A stretch of DNA of 34,516 nt, from positions 1-34,516 of IMG/VR virus record IMGVR_UViG_3300030943_000099; one strand, given 5' to 3'. Both the position numbers and the translations under genes were made by a program. The notes beneath the pieces were generated by a model that was not told the DNA's origin, did not search any database, and worked only from the letters and a program-made list of their open reading frames with translations. The DNA is from a virus. Shown one piece after another: positions 26,815 through 33,562 of this stretch (position 1 is its first letter; the number at the start of each line of letters is the position of its first letter).

Positions 26815-27019
26815 ATTTAATATCAGTCAGTTTGAAAACGCCTTTTATTCCATGTTATACAAGGATTTTTCCCTTGACGTAACAGAATTTAACCGGAAAA
26901 TTTGTTATCGAGGCCGTGTAATGCGCGTCCGCATGGAAAATGCGCGGATTGTGTCTATTGTTGACCTTTCGGGCTTGCATCCTGTTCTTTTGTACAGTTT
27001 AGAGAAGGTTTCTGCTTGA
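26807..27019 (+). CDS. hypothetical protein, 70 aa
   Basis: MSKFNISQFENAFYSMLYKD, then FNRKICYRGRVMRVRMENAR and a strand VSIVDLSGLHPVLLYSLEKV. It overlaps the membrane-protein gene by 8 bp. Basic centre, unknown family. Its end carries the TTGACA of the next unit. Confidence 0.7.
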   Translation: MSKFNISQFENAFYSMLYKDFSLDVTEFNRKICYRGRVMRVRMENARIVSIVDLSGLHPVLLYSLEKVSA

Positions 27020-27043
27020 CACGATAGCAGATAAAATGATAAG
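27016..27043 (+). promoter_or_regulatory. candidate promoter, accessory unit 3
   Basis: TTGACA, 16-bp spacer, GATAAG; the -10 is imperfect. Placed 25 nt before the ATG at 27068, like the other units here. Confidence 0.5.
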
Positions 27044-27067
27044 GTTAATCAAGAGGAGAATTTGAAT

Positions 27068-27673
27068 ATGAAAAAGACTATTGAAGTGGAATTGAGGACT
27101 ATTGACACAATCAAGGAAGAAAGTCCCGAGCTTTACAAGAAGATCATAGAAAAGAATTATGATATTAATACGGAATTTGACTGGTATGATTCTGACTATG
27201 ATGATATTAAAACTATGCTTGGATTTTGTGGTTTTAATACCCCCGAAATTCATTTTTCAGGTTTTTCCAGTCAAGGAGATGGAGCAAACTTTACGGGTAA
27301 TTTTTCCAAAGCAGGTATAGATTTTGCAGGATTGGCAGCATATGCACCAAAGGAAGAGTTTTTTCTCTTGTTTGCTACACTTTTAACTGACTTGACGAAA
27401 CCTTTTGAAGATGCACGGTTCACACTTTATAAGTCAAGTAGTCACTATGAGCATGAATATACAGTATCAATCAAAGATGTTGAATTTGACAATGATATTC
27501 CATATTCCATTATTCCAGAATCTGAAATTCTGGATGCTTGCTGCAAAATTATGCAAGTCATTTACCGCAAACTGGAAAAACAATATGAGTACTTGACCAG
27601 CGAAGAAGCAATCTACGAAACATTAGAAGCCAATGAGTATTATTTTAACGATATGGGGGAAATTGTAGAATGA
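27068..27673 (+). CDS. phage protein with FSGFxSQGDGAxF motif, 201 aa
   Basis: The ATG at 27068 (GAGAGGAG upstream) is preferred to the TTG at 27062. An acidic helical N terminus (IKEESPELYKKIIEKNYDIN), then MLGFCGFNTPEIHFSGFSSQ and GDGANFTGNFSKAG, a motif that recurs in many uncharacterised phage/plasmid proteins. A helical, acidic C terminus follows. The strong acidity (long D/E runs) would fit DNA mimicry or anti-defence, but that is inference from composition and setting only. Confidence 0.78.
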   Translation: MKKTIEVELRTIDTIKEESPELYKKIIEKNYDINTEFDWYDSDYDDIKTMLGFCGFNTPEIHFSGFSSQGDGANFTGNFSKAGIDFAGLAAYAPKEEFFLLFATLLTDLTKPFEDARFTLYKSSSHYEHEYTVSIKDVEFDNDIPYSIIPESEILDACCKIMQVIYRKLEKQYEYLTSEEAIYETLEANEYYFNDMGEIVE

Positions 27674-27822
27674 AAAAGTCAACGGCTATTTTGGCAATCA
27701 TTGGCGCTTTTATTATGGGTTTTTATATATCATATCAAGTAATAGTGTCAACTATGGAAATTAGTGGATATGCAGATCATAGTGTAGATATAACGATTTT
27801 AGGTGAAACACATACATATTAA
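27670..27822 (+). CDS. single-pass membrane protein, 50 aa (paralogue of 26656-26814)
   Basis: MKKSTAILAIIGAFIMGFYI, then SYQVIVSTMEISGYADHSVD and ITILGETHTY. Same architecture and matching residues as the 52-aa gene 860 bp upstream; the two follow different partners. The ATG overlaps the previous stop (ATGA). Confidence 0.75.
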   Translation: MKKSTAILAIIGAFIMGFYISYQVIVSTMEISGYADHSVDITILGETHTY

Positions 27823-27843
27823 AGGATGAATAAATAAACCACT

Positions 27844-27871
27844 AAACCGGCCTAAAAAGCCGGTTTTTTAT
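27844..27871 (+). terminator. rho-independent terminator
   Basis: AACCG-GC/GC-CGGTT with loop ctaaaaa, followed by TTTTTTATTT. Confidence 0.85.
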
Positions 27872-27900
27872 TTGACAATGTTTTAACTATGGTGTATAGT
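27872..27900 (+). promoter_or_regulatory. promoter, accessory unit 4
   Basis: TTGACA, 17-bp spacer, TATAGT, abutting the terminator. Same -10 as the promoter at 26376. Confidence 0.85.
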
Positions 27901-27936
27901 AATTATATGGTTGAAACAAACCAAAGGGGAATTTAT

Positions 27937-28077
27937 ATGAGAACATTTATTGTAACAGGGAAAATGAACGGCGGCGAATTTAAGGTATCTGAGATCATGG
28001 CAACTAGCAGAGCCAATGCAAAAACGGCAGCATTACTTTCTGGTTATGCTAAAGTAGTTCAGGTAATATCTAAATGA
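27937..28077 (+). CDS. hypothetical protein, 46 aa
   Basis: From the ATG at 27937 (AAAGGGGAATT upstream, the cassette's usual site): MRTFIVTGKMNGGEFKVSEI, then MATSRANAKTAALLSGYAKV. It resembles small proteins of the form strand-strand-helix-strand. A longer frame upstream includes the promoter and is not used. Confidence 0.72.
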   Translation: MRTFIVTGKMNGGEFKVSEIMATSRANAKTAALLSGYAKVVQVISK

Positions 28078-28184
28078 AACGAGAAAATGGTGTATTTTAT
28101 GTCAAGTATTTAGGTATATGGCTTCCAGCAGGATGTGCACTCCATTCTGCTATGGAATATCTAGCACGTATAAAGGAGATATAA
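28074..28184 (+). CDS. hypothetical protein, 36 aa
   Basis: MKRENGVFYVKYLGIWLPAG, then CALHSAMEYLARIKEI. ATGA overlap with the previous gene, and its last codons hold AAGGAG for the next gene. Short but well framed. Confidence 0.58.
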   Translation: MKRENGVFYVKYLGIWLPAGCALHSAMEYLARIKEI

Positions 28185-28382
28185 ATGCAGTACCATATCG
28201 AGTACAGTAAAATGGGATTCTGGACTAATGCAGTAGGTACGTTTACAGATATAAGACAAGGGAGTTATGATACGTTAGGCATGGCACAAAAAGATATGTA
28301 TTTTGCAGCAAGCAATAACCCTTCCTATACTTTCCGTATAGTGACAATACACGAGTATAGGATCAATAAAGTATCCTGTTAA
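28185..28382 (+). CDS. hypothetical protein, 65 aa
   Basis: MQYHIEYSKMGFWTNAVGTF, then YDTLGMAQKDMYFAASNNPS and strands to the end: a small alpha/beta protein. AAGGAG precedes the ATG. Last gene before the terminator 28407-28436. Confidence 0.72.
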   Translation: MQYHIEYSKMGFWTNAVGTFTDIRQGSYDTLGMAQKDMYFAASNNPSYTFRIVTIHEYRINKVSC

Positions 28383-28406
28383 TAAACCCATAGTTCCTTG
28401 TCTAAG

Positions 28407-28436
28407 CCCTAGTACTCGCAATACTAGGGTATTTTT
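28407..28436 (+). terminator. rho-independent terminator
   Basis: CCCTAGTA/TACTAGGG, 8 bp, loop ctcgcaa, followed by TATTTTTATG. Confidence 0.83.
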
Positions 28437-29013
28437 ATGCCATATACATAATAAAGTAGCCTATATAAGATAATAGATATGTTATATTGTAGTATTGTCA
28501 TATAAGGCAGCATAGTATTAGTGTATTAGTTAGGTAGTACAGTATTTGAACTAGGCAGAAGTAATTAAGTTAAGATTGCAACTATCTGGTATACCCTAGA
28601 GTAAAGGGGAAGTGTGCCATTTTGACTCATATTAGTGTGTCATTTTGATACAGTGTGTGATATACAGTATAGTAAAATAACAGGTGTTATATATAGTGTT
28701 CTGCCCGTTGTGCAAACAATATCCCTTTCTTATAGTGTGCCTTGTCCATATGTAGCGCCTATGCATCATCATGCCTATGGTGTGGTTTACTGCGCATAAT
28801 GCACGTTCTGGGAACTAGAAGCCATTATACACTATAGGTAATGTTATAGATTATATAACATACTATTCAATAACATACCCATAATGATACCTATAGCGTA
28901 TGTAAACAAGGAAGCAGAGACTTTGTGGCTTGATGCTGACTTATGCACATATTAACAGGCATTATATATGGTGTAGTACACTTTAAGACTACAGTACCCA
29001 TAGCGCCAAAATT

Positions 29014-29040
29014 GACCCCCCCCGTATGGGTCTCTTTTTG
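29014..29040 (+). terminator. possible rho-independent terminator with C8 tract
   Basis: GACCC/GGGTC around a run of eight C, followed by TCTTTTTGG. It is placed before the HNH/AP2 promoter. Confidence 0.5.
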
Positions 29041-29099
29041 GTATATACTGTTAAGCAATTCTTGATGCAATTTTTTACTCCTTATAGGCAATTACCCTA

Positions 29100-29128
29100 T
29101 TGACGTTATGTTCTCTTTCTGATAACTT
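29100..29128 (+). promoter_or_regulatory. candidate promoter for the HNH/AP2 gene
   Basis: TTGACG, 17-bp spacer, TAACTT; start near 29135, with AAGGAG shortly after. Confidence 0.55.
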
Positions 29129-29149
29129 ATTTTTCATAAGGAGCTATAA

Positions 29150-29614
29150 ATGGCAGAAATACAAATTTCAGGTTACACAGTATTAGTCGATGACGAAGAT
29201 CTTGGGCGTATACAGGCGTTAGCATGGCATGTGGGCAGTTTAGGATCAGGCAGAGATCCCTATTTTGAACACTGCATATGGGAGCAACCTGTTATTCGAT
29301 TAAATAGGTTTATTATGGGCTGTACTTATAAGGATGGTAAAGTAGTAGACCATATTAACGGGGATACGTTAGATAACAGGAAACAGAATCTCAGGGTATG
29401 CACAAATGTAGAGAATTGTAGGAATGGGAGAACTAGAAAGAACAATAGTGGGTATAAGGGAGTAGTGTATGAGAAACGGGTGAACTTATACAGAGCCAGA
29501 ATAACCAAAGACTATAAAACCTATAGTGTGGGATATTTCCATACAGCAGAAGAAGCCTATGAAGCTCGTTGCAAGGCTCTGGAGGAGTTTCATGGCAAAT
29601 TTGCAAGACCTTAA
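29150..29614 (+). CDS. HNH/AP2 homing endonuclease, 154 aa
   Basis: N-terminal module ISGYTVLVDDEDLGRIQALAW, HNH core VVDHINGDTLDNRKQNLR (66-82, DH intact), one AP2 domain at about 99-152 (NSGYKGVVYEKR...SVGYFHTAEEAYEA). The usual LHR before the core reads LNR (51-53), so the first histidine of the family pattern is asparagine. AAGGAG lies 7 nt before the ATG. Stand-alone between non-coding DNA and the envelope module. Confidence 0.9.
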   Translation: MAEIQISGYTVLVDDEDLGRIQALAWHVGSLGSGRDPYFEHCIWEQPVIRLNRFIMGCTYKDGKVVDHINGDTLDNRKQNLRVCTNVENCRNGRTRKNNSGYKGVVYEKRVNLYRARITKDYKTYSVGYFHTAEEAYEARCKALEEFHGKFARP

Positions 29615-29660
29615 TTTTATAAAATTTCCAAAAATACCCTCTTATAGGCCAATTTGCTGC

Positions 29661-29690
29661 TTGACATACCTGCATCACCTATGCTATAAT
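29661..29690 (+). promoter_or_regulatory. promoter for the lipoprotein gene
   Basis: TTGACA, 18-bp spacer, TATAAT; start near 29697, AGGAGG in the short leader. Confidence 0.85.
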
Positions 29691-29715
29691 ATATTCATTA
29701 ATTAGGAGGCGAATT

Positions 29716-30183
29716 ATGAAGAACCTTATTGGTGTTATGTTTGTAGTGATAATCCTTACTGGTTGTCAGCAGATGGTGAATGAAGCATATGATACAAACT
29801 ACAGTGATAGGTACTGTGGATTTAATCTGTATTATGGGGATTTCTCATCAATACAAAATGAGAAAGACATTCCTTTGTGGATCAATTCCCATATCAGATA
29901 TCTAGCATCTGATAATATACAGTCTCTTTATGAGTGTGTTGTATCAGGGCATGGGGATTGTGAAGAAAAAGCTCTGATGTATCTTAACATTATGTACATT
30001 GTATTTCATAAAAAGGGAGAGCTTTGTCTGGTTGATACATCAGCTAGAACTATAGAATTCGGTGGGGAAGATATTAATCATGCTGTTGTCAGATACAATG
30101 GCGTGATTATAGAACCAGCTACAGGGAGATCTGTATATTATACGGTTTGTTACAGTTATGCTTTCAATCATATATTTAGATAA
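29716..30183 (+). CDS. lipoprotein with transglutaminase/cysteine-protease-like domain, 155 aa
   Basis: Signal peptide MKNLIGVMFVVIILTGC with lipobox ILTGC (C17), so it should be lipidated and envelope-anchored. The mature part has GHGDCEEKALMYLNIMY (C82), NHAVVRYNGV (H122) and IIEPATG (E133): the Cys-His-acid order of transglutaminase-like/BTLCP peptidases, in which GDCxxKA begins the catalytic helix. AGGAGG precedes the ATG, and it has its own promoter. Candidate roles are envelope remodelling during lysis or superinfection exclusion; neither is shown. Confidence 0.78.
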   Translation: MKNLIGVMFVVIILTGCQQMVNEAYDTNYSDRYCGFNLYYGDFSSIQNEKDIPLWINSHIRYLASDNIQSLYECVVSGHGDCEEKALMYLNIMYIVFHKKGELCLVDTSARTIEFGGEDINHAVVRYNGVIIEPATGRSVYYTVCYSYAFNHIFR

Positions 30184-30194
30184 GGAGATGTTTC

Positions 30195-30368
30195 ATGACT
30201 TCAGAAGAATATGACGAATACGTTCTTTTTGTAAGAGGCTGCGCCGATGAAGAACTTTACCTTGAATCAGAAGATCAGTTTGTGCAGATCGGAGATGAAG
30301 ATGGCGGTATACAATATGCTGTTTGTGTTGAGGAATTAAATAGGAGAACTAGAAACCATGGAAAATGA
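30195..30368 (+). CDS. acidic hypothetical protein, 57 aa
   Basis: MTSEEYDEYVLFVRGCADEE, then LYLESEDQFVQIGDEDGGIQ: about one residue in three is D or E. AAGGAG precedes the ATG. It overlaps the next start by 11 bp. Confidence 0.65.
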   Translation: MTSEEYDEYVLFVRGCADEELYLESEDQFVQIGDEDGGIQYAVCVEELNRRTRNHGK

Positions 30369-30567
30369 GTGGCTGAATGATGCTGTGCAGGGTTCCACAG
30401 GGAATATACCTTCTTATGAGGAATTTGAAATAACTCTATTTGATATATTTCAGAAATATAGAGATAATGGTTATCCTAATATGGTTATAGTATCTCTAAT
30501 TTGTGATGGAACCAAATTGCCTATGACTATTCCAGCTATGTTTGATAAGTGGAATAGTCAACAATGA
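30358..30567 (+). CDS. hypothetical protein, 69 aa
   Basis: MENEWLNDAVQGSTGNIPSY, then EEFEITLFDIFQKYRDNGYP and IPAMFDKWNSQQ. AGGAG upstream lies within the end of the previous gene. No family recognised. Confidence 0.68.
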   Translation: MENEWLNDAVQGSTGNIPSYEEFEITLFDIFQKYRDNGYPNMVIVSLICDGTKLPMTIPAMFDKWNSQQ

Positions 30568-30675
30568 TAGACCCCCCATAATAGATTACACCACCTGTTT
30601 GTGTCTGTTGCTTGTAGGTGGGTGGTACATTTTAACCCATTGGAAGGATATGTTCCCAAAATAATAGGAGATATA

Positions 30676-31188
30676 GTGAAAAAATGTATAGTATTTTTGT
30701 TTTGTTGCCTAAGTGCTTTATATGCAGAGTGTCCTAAAGACTGGGTAGAATCTGAGTATATTTATAATATTCTTACAATAGAGGGAAACGAAGCAGGGCT
30801 TCCTGTTGGGCTATCTCACTGTGTTGCCTATACTGAATCCCGTTTCAACCCTAAAGCTATGTCCAGAGTAGTCAATGGATATAGATCATGCGGGATAATG
30901 CAGATCTATCGTAGGTATATTATATCAGCCGCAGATAGATTTCATGATGGGTATTATAAAACTTTTAATTGGCAAGATCCAGAAGACAATGCTCAGGTGG
31001 GTTGTAGATATTTAGCATATCTCATTAAGGAATTTGATGGATCTGTATATCTTGGCGTACTTAGCTATACTTGGGGGGAGACAAATCTCCGTAATATGAA
31101 AAAATGGTCTGAAGTTCCTCCTAATTGTATTCAGTATGCCAATCAGATTATTAAGCTTTTAGATGAATATGATGAAGCTTGGCGTTGA
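30676..31188 (+). CDS. secreted lytic transglycosylase (SLT/goose-type fold), 170 aa, GTG start
   Basis: The start is the GTG at 30676, 5 nt after AGGAG. It opens a clean signal peptide MKKCIVFLFCCLSALYA cut before E18; an in-frame extension to 30601 lacks a ribosome site and would bury the signal. Catalytic glutamate E54 in YTESRFNPKAMS, then the SLT motif SCGIMQIY (72-78) and QVGCRYLAYLI...LSYTWGE, where the usual AYNAG reads SYTWG. It should cleave peptidoglycan from the periplasm or wall side, as lysin or entry enzyme. A 108-nt leader before it has a CCACCT/AGGTGG hairpin. Confidence 0.88.
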   Translation: MKKCIVFLFCCLSALYAECPKDWVESEYIYNILTIEGNEAGLPVGLSHCVAYTESRFNPKAMSRVVNGYRSCGIMQIYRRYIISAADRFHDGYYKTFNWQDPEDNAQVGCRYLAYLIKEFDGSVYLGVLSYTWGETNLRNMKKWSEVPPNCIQYANQIIKLLDEYDEAWR

Positions 31189-31213
31189 CAAAGACACTTA
31201 AATAAGTTATAAT
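31185..31213 (+). promoter_or_regulatory. perfect consensus promoter
   Basis: TTGACA, 17-bp spacer, TATAAT, overlapping the stop of the transglycosylase gene; AGGAGG and the ATG at 31243 follow. Confidence 0.88.
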
Positions 31214-31242
31214 AGTAAGTATGGATGTACAGGAGGTAGGAC

Positions 31243-31443
31243 ATGAAACAGGTAATGAATAAGTTTGAGATTTGGAAGGAATCTGTGTTGATTTTCTTTG
31301 ATAATGCTTATGCTTTTGGTAAGTCACCAGAGGATATTTTGGCAGAAGTCAAAGATATTGTTTCAGAGACGGAACTGGGTGATATGGGATGTACATTAGA
31401 ACAGCTTATAGCTGAATGGAAGGCTGATAAGGGGCTTATATGA
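31243..31443 (+). CDS. hypothetical helical protein, 66 aa
   Basis: MKQVMNKFEIWKESVLIFFD, then GKSPEDILAEVKDIVSETEL and EQLIAEWKADKGLI. Acidic, helical. Strong ribosome site; ATGA overlap with the next gene. Confidence 0.72.
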   Translation: MKQVMNKFEIWKESVLIFFDNAYAFGKSPEDILAEVKDIVSETELGDMGCTLEQLIAEWKADKGLI

Positions 31444-31637
31444 GAGTTCTAATTACTAACGAAAAACTTGGTTTTGCTAAAGGCGCTATTATTGAGGATG
31501 CAGAGGAATACTCCGATTGCTTCGGTGGCTATGTTGGACATTGTAATGGCGTTCGTGTAGTAGTATCATCTGAGGATGGGGCTATCATAGTGGAGGATGA
31601 TGATGATGATGCAGAAAGCTGTGCAGTGCTTGTGTGA
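31440..31637 (+). CDS. hypothetical protein with Asp run, 65 aa
   Basis: MRVLITNEKLGFAKGAIIED, strand-rich, then VVVSSEDGAIIVEDDDDDAE and a hydrophobic AVLV end. GATGATGATGATGAT encodes the aspartate run, a slippage-prone triplet repeat. Unknown function. Confidence 0.7.
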   Translation: MRVLITNEKLGFAKGAIIEDAEEYSDCFGGYVGHCNGVRVVVSSEDGAIIVEDDDDDAESCAVLV

Positions 31638-31751
31638 TGTTTGGAAGGCAATCTTTTGGGTTTTCTACTGCAGCAAGGATAAGTCTTTAGGAATGTGCTC
31701 AAATGGGGCTCAGGAAGACATAAAACAGGACAAAAATAAAAGAGATAGAGT

Positions 31752-31977
31752 ATGAAGAAAGCATTTTTGGTATTTTCTGCATTGGCTGTGGTGGCAGTAT
31801 TCACGGGATGTGGTAGTAACGCAAATCTTGTACCGCAGTGTTCTAAGGCAGTTGTCTCTGCAGATGCTGTAACCGGGGGAAATTGTATATAATGGGTATA
31901 GTTTCAGCATACAGCGGATTACCGTGAAGGGTGTCAACTATCTGGTGAATTCAAAAGGCGGAATAGTTAAAGAGTAA
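31752..31977 (+). pseudogene. small lipoprotein gene split by a frameshift at GGGGG
   Basis: MKKAFLVFSALAVVAVFTGC is a signal peptide with lipobox VFTGC (C20). The frame ends after 46 codons (31890-31892). One base less in the GGGGG tract at 31875-31879 would continue it as ...DAVTGEIVYNGYSFSIQRIT and VKGVNYLVNSKGGIVKE, stopping at 31975-31977, for a 74-aa lipoprotein. The downstream part is clearly protein-like. Sequencing error, mutation and phase variation are all possible. The setting after the transglycosylase and the small size make a spanin-like role conceivable, but nothing shows it. Confidence 0.68.
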
Positions 31978-32000
31978 TGTCTGTACATGTGCTGATTCTC

Positions 32001-32033
32001 GCCCTCTTTAATCAGGAGGGCTTTTTGTTTTTA
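32001..32033 (+). terminator. rho-independent terminator
   Basis: GCCCTC (32001-32006) pairs with GAGGGC (32016-32021), followed by TTTTTGTTTTT. Separates the envelope module from the packaging genes. Confidence 0.87.
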
Positions 32034-32042
32034 TGACCCCCA

Positions 32043-32070
32043 TTGACAAAATAGTAGTTTCTGTTAGGCT
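32043..32070 (+). promoter_or_regulatory. candidate promoter for the large terminase
   Basis: TTGACA, 16-bp spacer, TAGGCT; the -10 is poor and may need an activator. AGGAG follows. Confidence 0.4.
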
Positions 32071-32093
32071 ATTTCCATTATAGGAGATACCTA

Positions 32094-33512
32094 ATGTCAA
32101 GAAGCAGCCCATATACGTGGGCAATAGTAGAAGATATTATAAATAATCCAGTCAAACTTGGTTGGCTATGTGGCAAAACCCTTTTAACTGACATTCACAG
32201 TGATTGGATAAAATACATGCACCTTGCAAAGGAAGACACCCTCCTGCAAGCATCTCGTGGCTCATATAAAACTACAGCAGTTATAGAAATCGGGATTATA
32301 TACCGTCTTATGCGCGATAGAAATGCTACTATGGCTATTGTACGAAAAGGGTATACTGCAGCAGCGGAAGTAATAAAAGCAGTTTCTGAAATGATGGAGA
32401 TTCCCGCAGTTAAGGAACTTCTTACATTTGTGTGGTTCGCAGATAGAAACGGTAGAATTCCTGATAAAGCAGAATGGCACTTTACTACTAGGAAAGAGGG
32501 TAAGTTTAATCTATCAGTACGAACAGACCATACTCCAGAATCAACTCTTGAAGCATTGGGACTGGATTCACGAATAACTGGAAAGCACTTTTCCTCATGT
32601 ATTATGCTGGACGATATTACTGATATTCATGATCGTATATATAAATCAGAGCGGGAATTTACTAAGCTCATTGTATCAGAGATACGGGCTAACATTGCTT
32701 CTCCGGGGTGTGTTTGTTTATTTACAGGAACAAGTTGGGCTATAAACGACGGACTAGAAGAGCTGAAGGAGCAGGGTATCAGGCATCAAGTTTTCCCGTG
32801 GCAGTCTTTACCATTTATGTCTACAGAGAAAATAGAACAAGCCCGTAAGGCTAACGGCCCATTACTTTTTGCCTGTAACTATGAACTACGTTTTGACTCA
32901 GATGCCGATAGGATATTTGTACTTAATGATGAGCAGATTAAACCTTGGGATTTTGCTCATGCCAAGAATATTAAAGCGCATATTGATGCTGCTTACTCTT
33001 CCCCCGGCGATAAGGATAGAGACTATTGTGCCCTTACGATTATGTGTGAATTGCCTAATAATAAGATGGGCTGCATAGGCTGGGCTGAACAGACACATGC
33101 AAAAGACTGGATTCCTTTTATATTCGAGAAGATGAGTAAATATAAAGCCAAGGTACTTTATGCGGAGGATAATGGTGATAAGGGGTTTCTACTGGACTTA
33201 ATTGCAGGAGACCCTAGAGCACAATCTTTAGGTATATTTACTGAGCAGTATAATGAAAAACAGAATAAGCAGACTAAAATTGCCACTATAGGATATGCGG
33301 GATTTAAGAATACCGTCTTTGCTGAGGAGGGGGATCCTATGTATCTTGAGATGTTATTGGCGTGGAACGAGAAAGATAAAGATTGTGCAGATGATGTTGC
33401 TGATTCATATGCTTCTCTTTTGCGGGAAGGAGGTTATGTTTCTCTAACTAATTCCATGAATTTGTATGATAGTAGTATGTGGGCAGAGCAATATAAGGGG
33501 TTTAGGTTTTAA
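32094..33512 (+). CDS. terL: terminase large subunit, 472 aa
   Basis: The packaging motor. ATPase: Walker A-like QASRGSYKTT (52-61, with the deviant SRGSYKT typical of terminases), Walker B CIMLDD (169-174) and a following TGTSW coupling segment (211-215). RNase H-like nuclease: first acid D298 in AHIDAAYSS, then YAEDN (357-360) and DDVADS (433-438). Together these translocate and cut concatemeric DNA at the portal. AGGAG lies 8 nt before the ATG. Length is normal for the family. The small subunit is not next to it; the only candidate is on the opposite arm. Confidence 0.93.
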   Translation: MSRSSPYTWAIVEDIINNPVKLGWLCGKTLLTDIHSDWIKYMHLAKEDTLLQASRGSYKTTAVIEIGIIYRLMRDRNATMAIVRKGYTAAAEVIKAVSEMMEIPAVKELLTFVWFADRNGRIPDKAEWHFTTRKEGKFNLSVRTDHTPESTLEALGLDSRITGKHFSSCIMLDDITDIHDRIYKSEREFTKLIVSEIRANIASPGCVCLFTGTSWAINDGLEELKEQGIRHQVFPWQSLPFMSTEKIEQARKANGPLLFACNYELRFDSDADRIFVLNDEQIKPWDFAHAKNIKAHIDAAYSSPGDKDRDYCALTIMCELPNNKMGCIGWAEQTHAKDWIPFIFEKMSKYKAKVLYAEDNGDKGFLLDLIAGDPRAQSLGIFTEQYNEKQNKQTKIATIGYAGFKNTVFAEEGDPMYLEMLLAWNEKDKDCADDVADSYASLLREGGYVSLTNSMNLYDSSMWAEQYKGFRF

Positions 33513-33524
33513 CTATGAGGGGTG

Positions 33525-33552
33525 TTGACAAAATCATACAGTAGTGTATCCT
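33525..33552 (+). promoter_or_regulatory. promoter of the portal gene, probably leaderless
   Basis: TTGACA, 16-bp spacer, TATCCT. The -10 is part of GTGTATCCTTTTGTATAC (33544-33561), the exact 18-bp copy of 24178-24195. The expected start, 33559-33563, is at the ATG itself. Confidence 0.55.
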
Positions 33553-33562
33553 TTTGTATACA

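Larger units (their letters stand above)
28437..29149. other. 710-bp AT-rich non-coding block with degenerate repeats
   Basis: No convincing gene on either strand. About eight copies, on both strands, of a TATAGTGT-like word (TATATAGTG, TTATAGTGTG, CTATGGTGTG, ACACTATAGG, CTATAGCGTA, ATATGGTGTA, CCATAGCGCC). ATGTTATA/TATAACAT (about 28843-28863) is a perfect 8-bp hairpin. Two TCATTTTGA/CCATTTTGA words near 28620-28660 match TCAAAATGA at 24209. An origin or recombination region is possible. Confidence 0.55.

Noticed and set aside
28891-29091. 66-codon minus-strand frame in the 28.4-29.1 kb gap
   Set aside because: No ribosome site or promoter, and it crosses the C8 tract and terminator-like hairpin.
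31637-31755. Two very short plus-strand frames (17 and 20 codons) between the Asp-run gene and the lipoprotein gene
   Set aside because: ATG overlaps look gene-like, but ribosome sites are weak and the peptides have no coding character.
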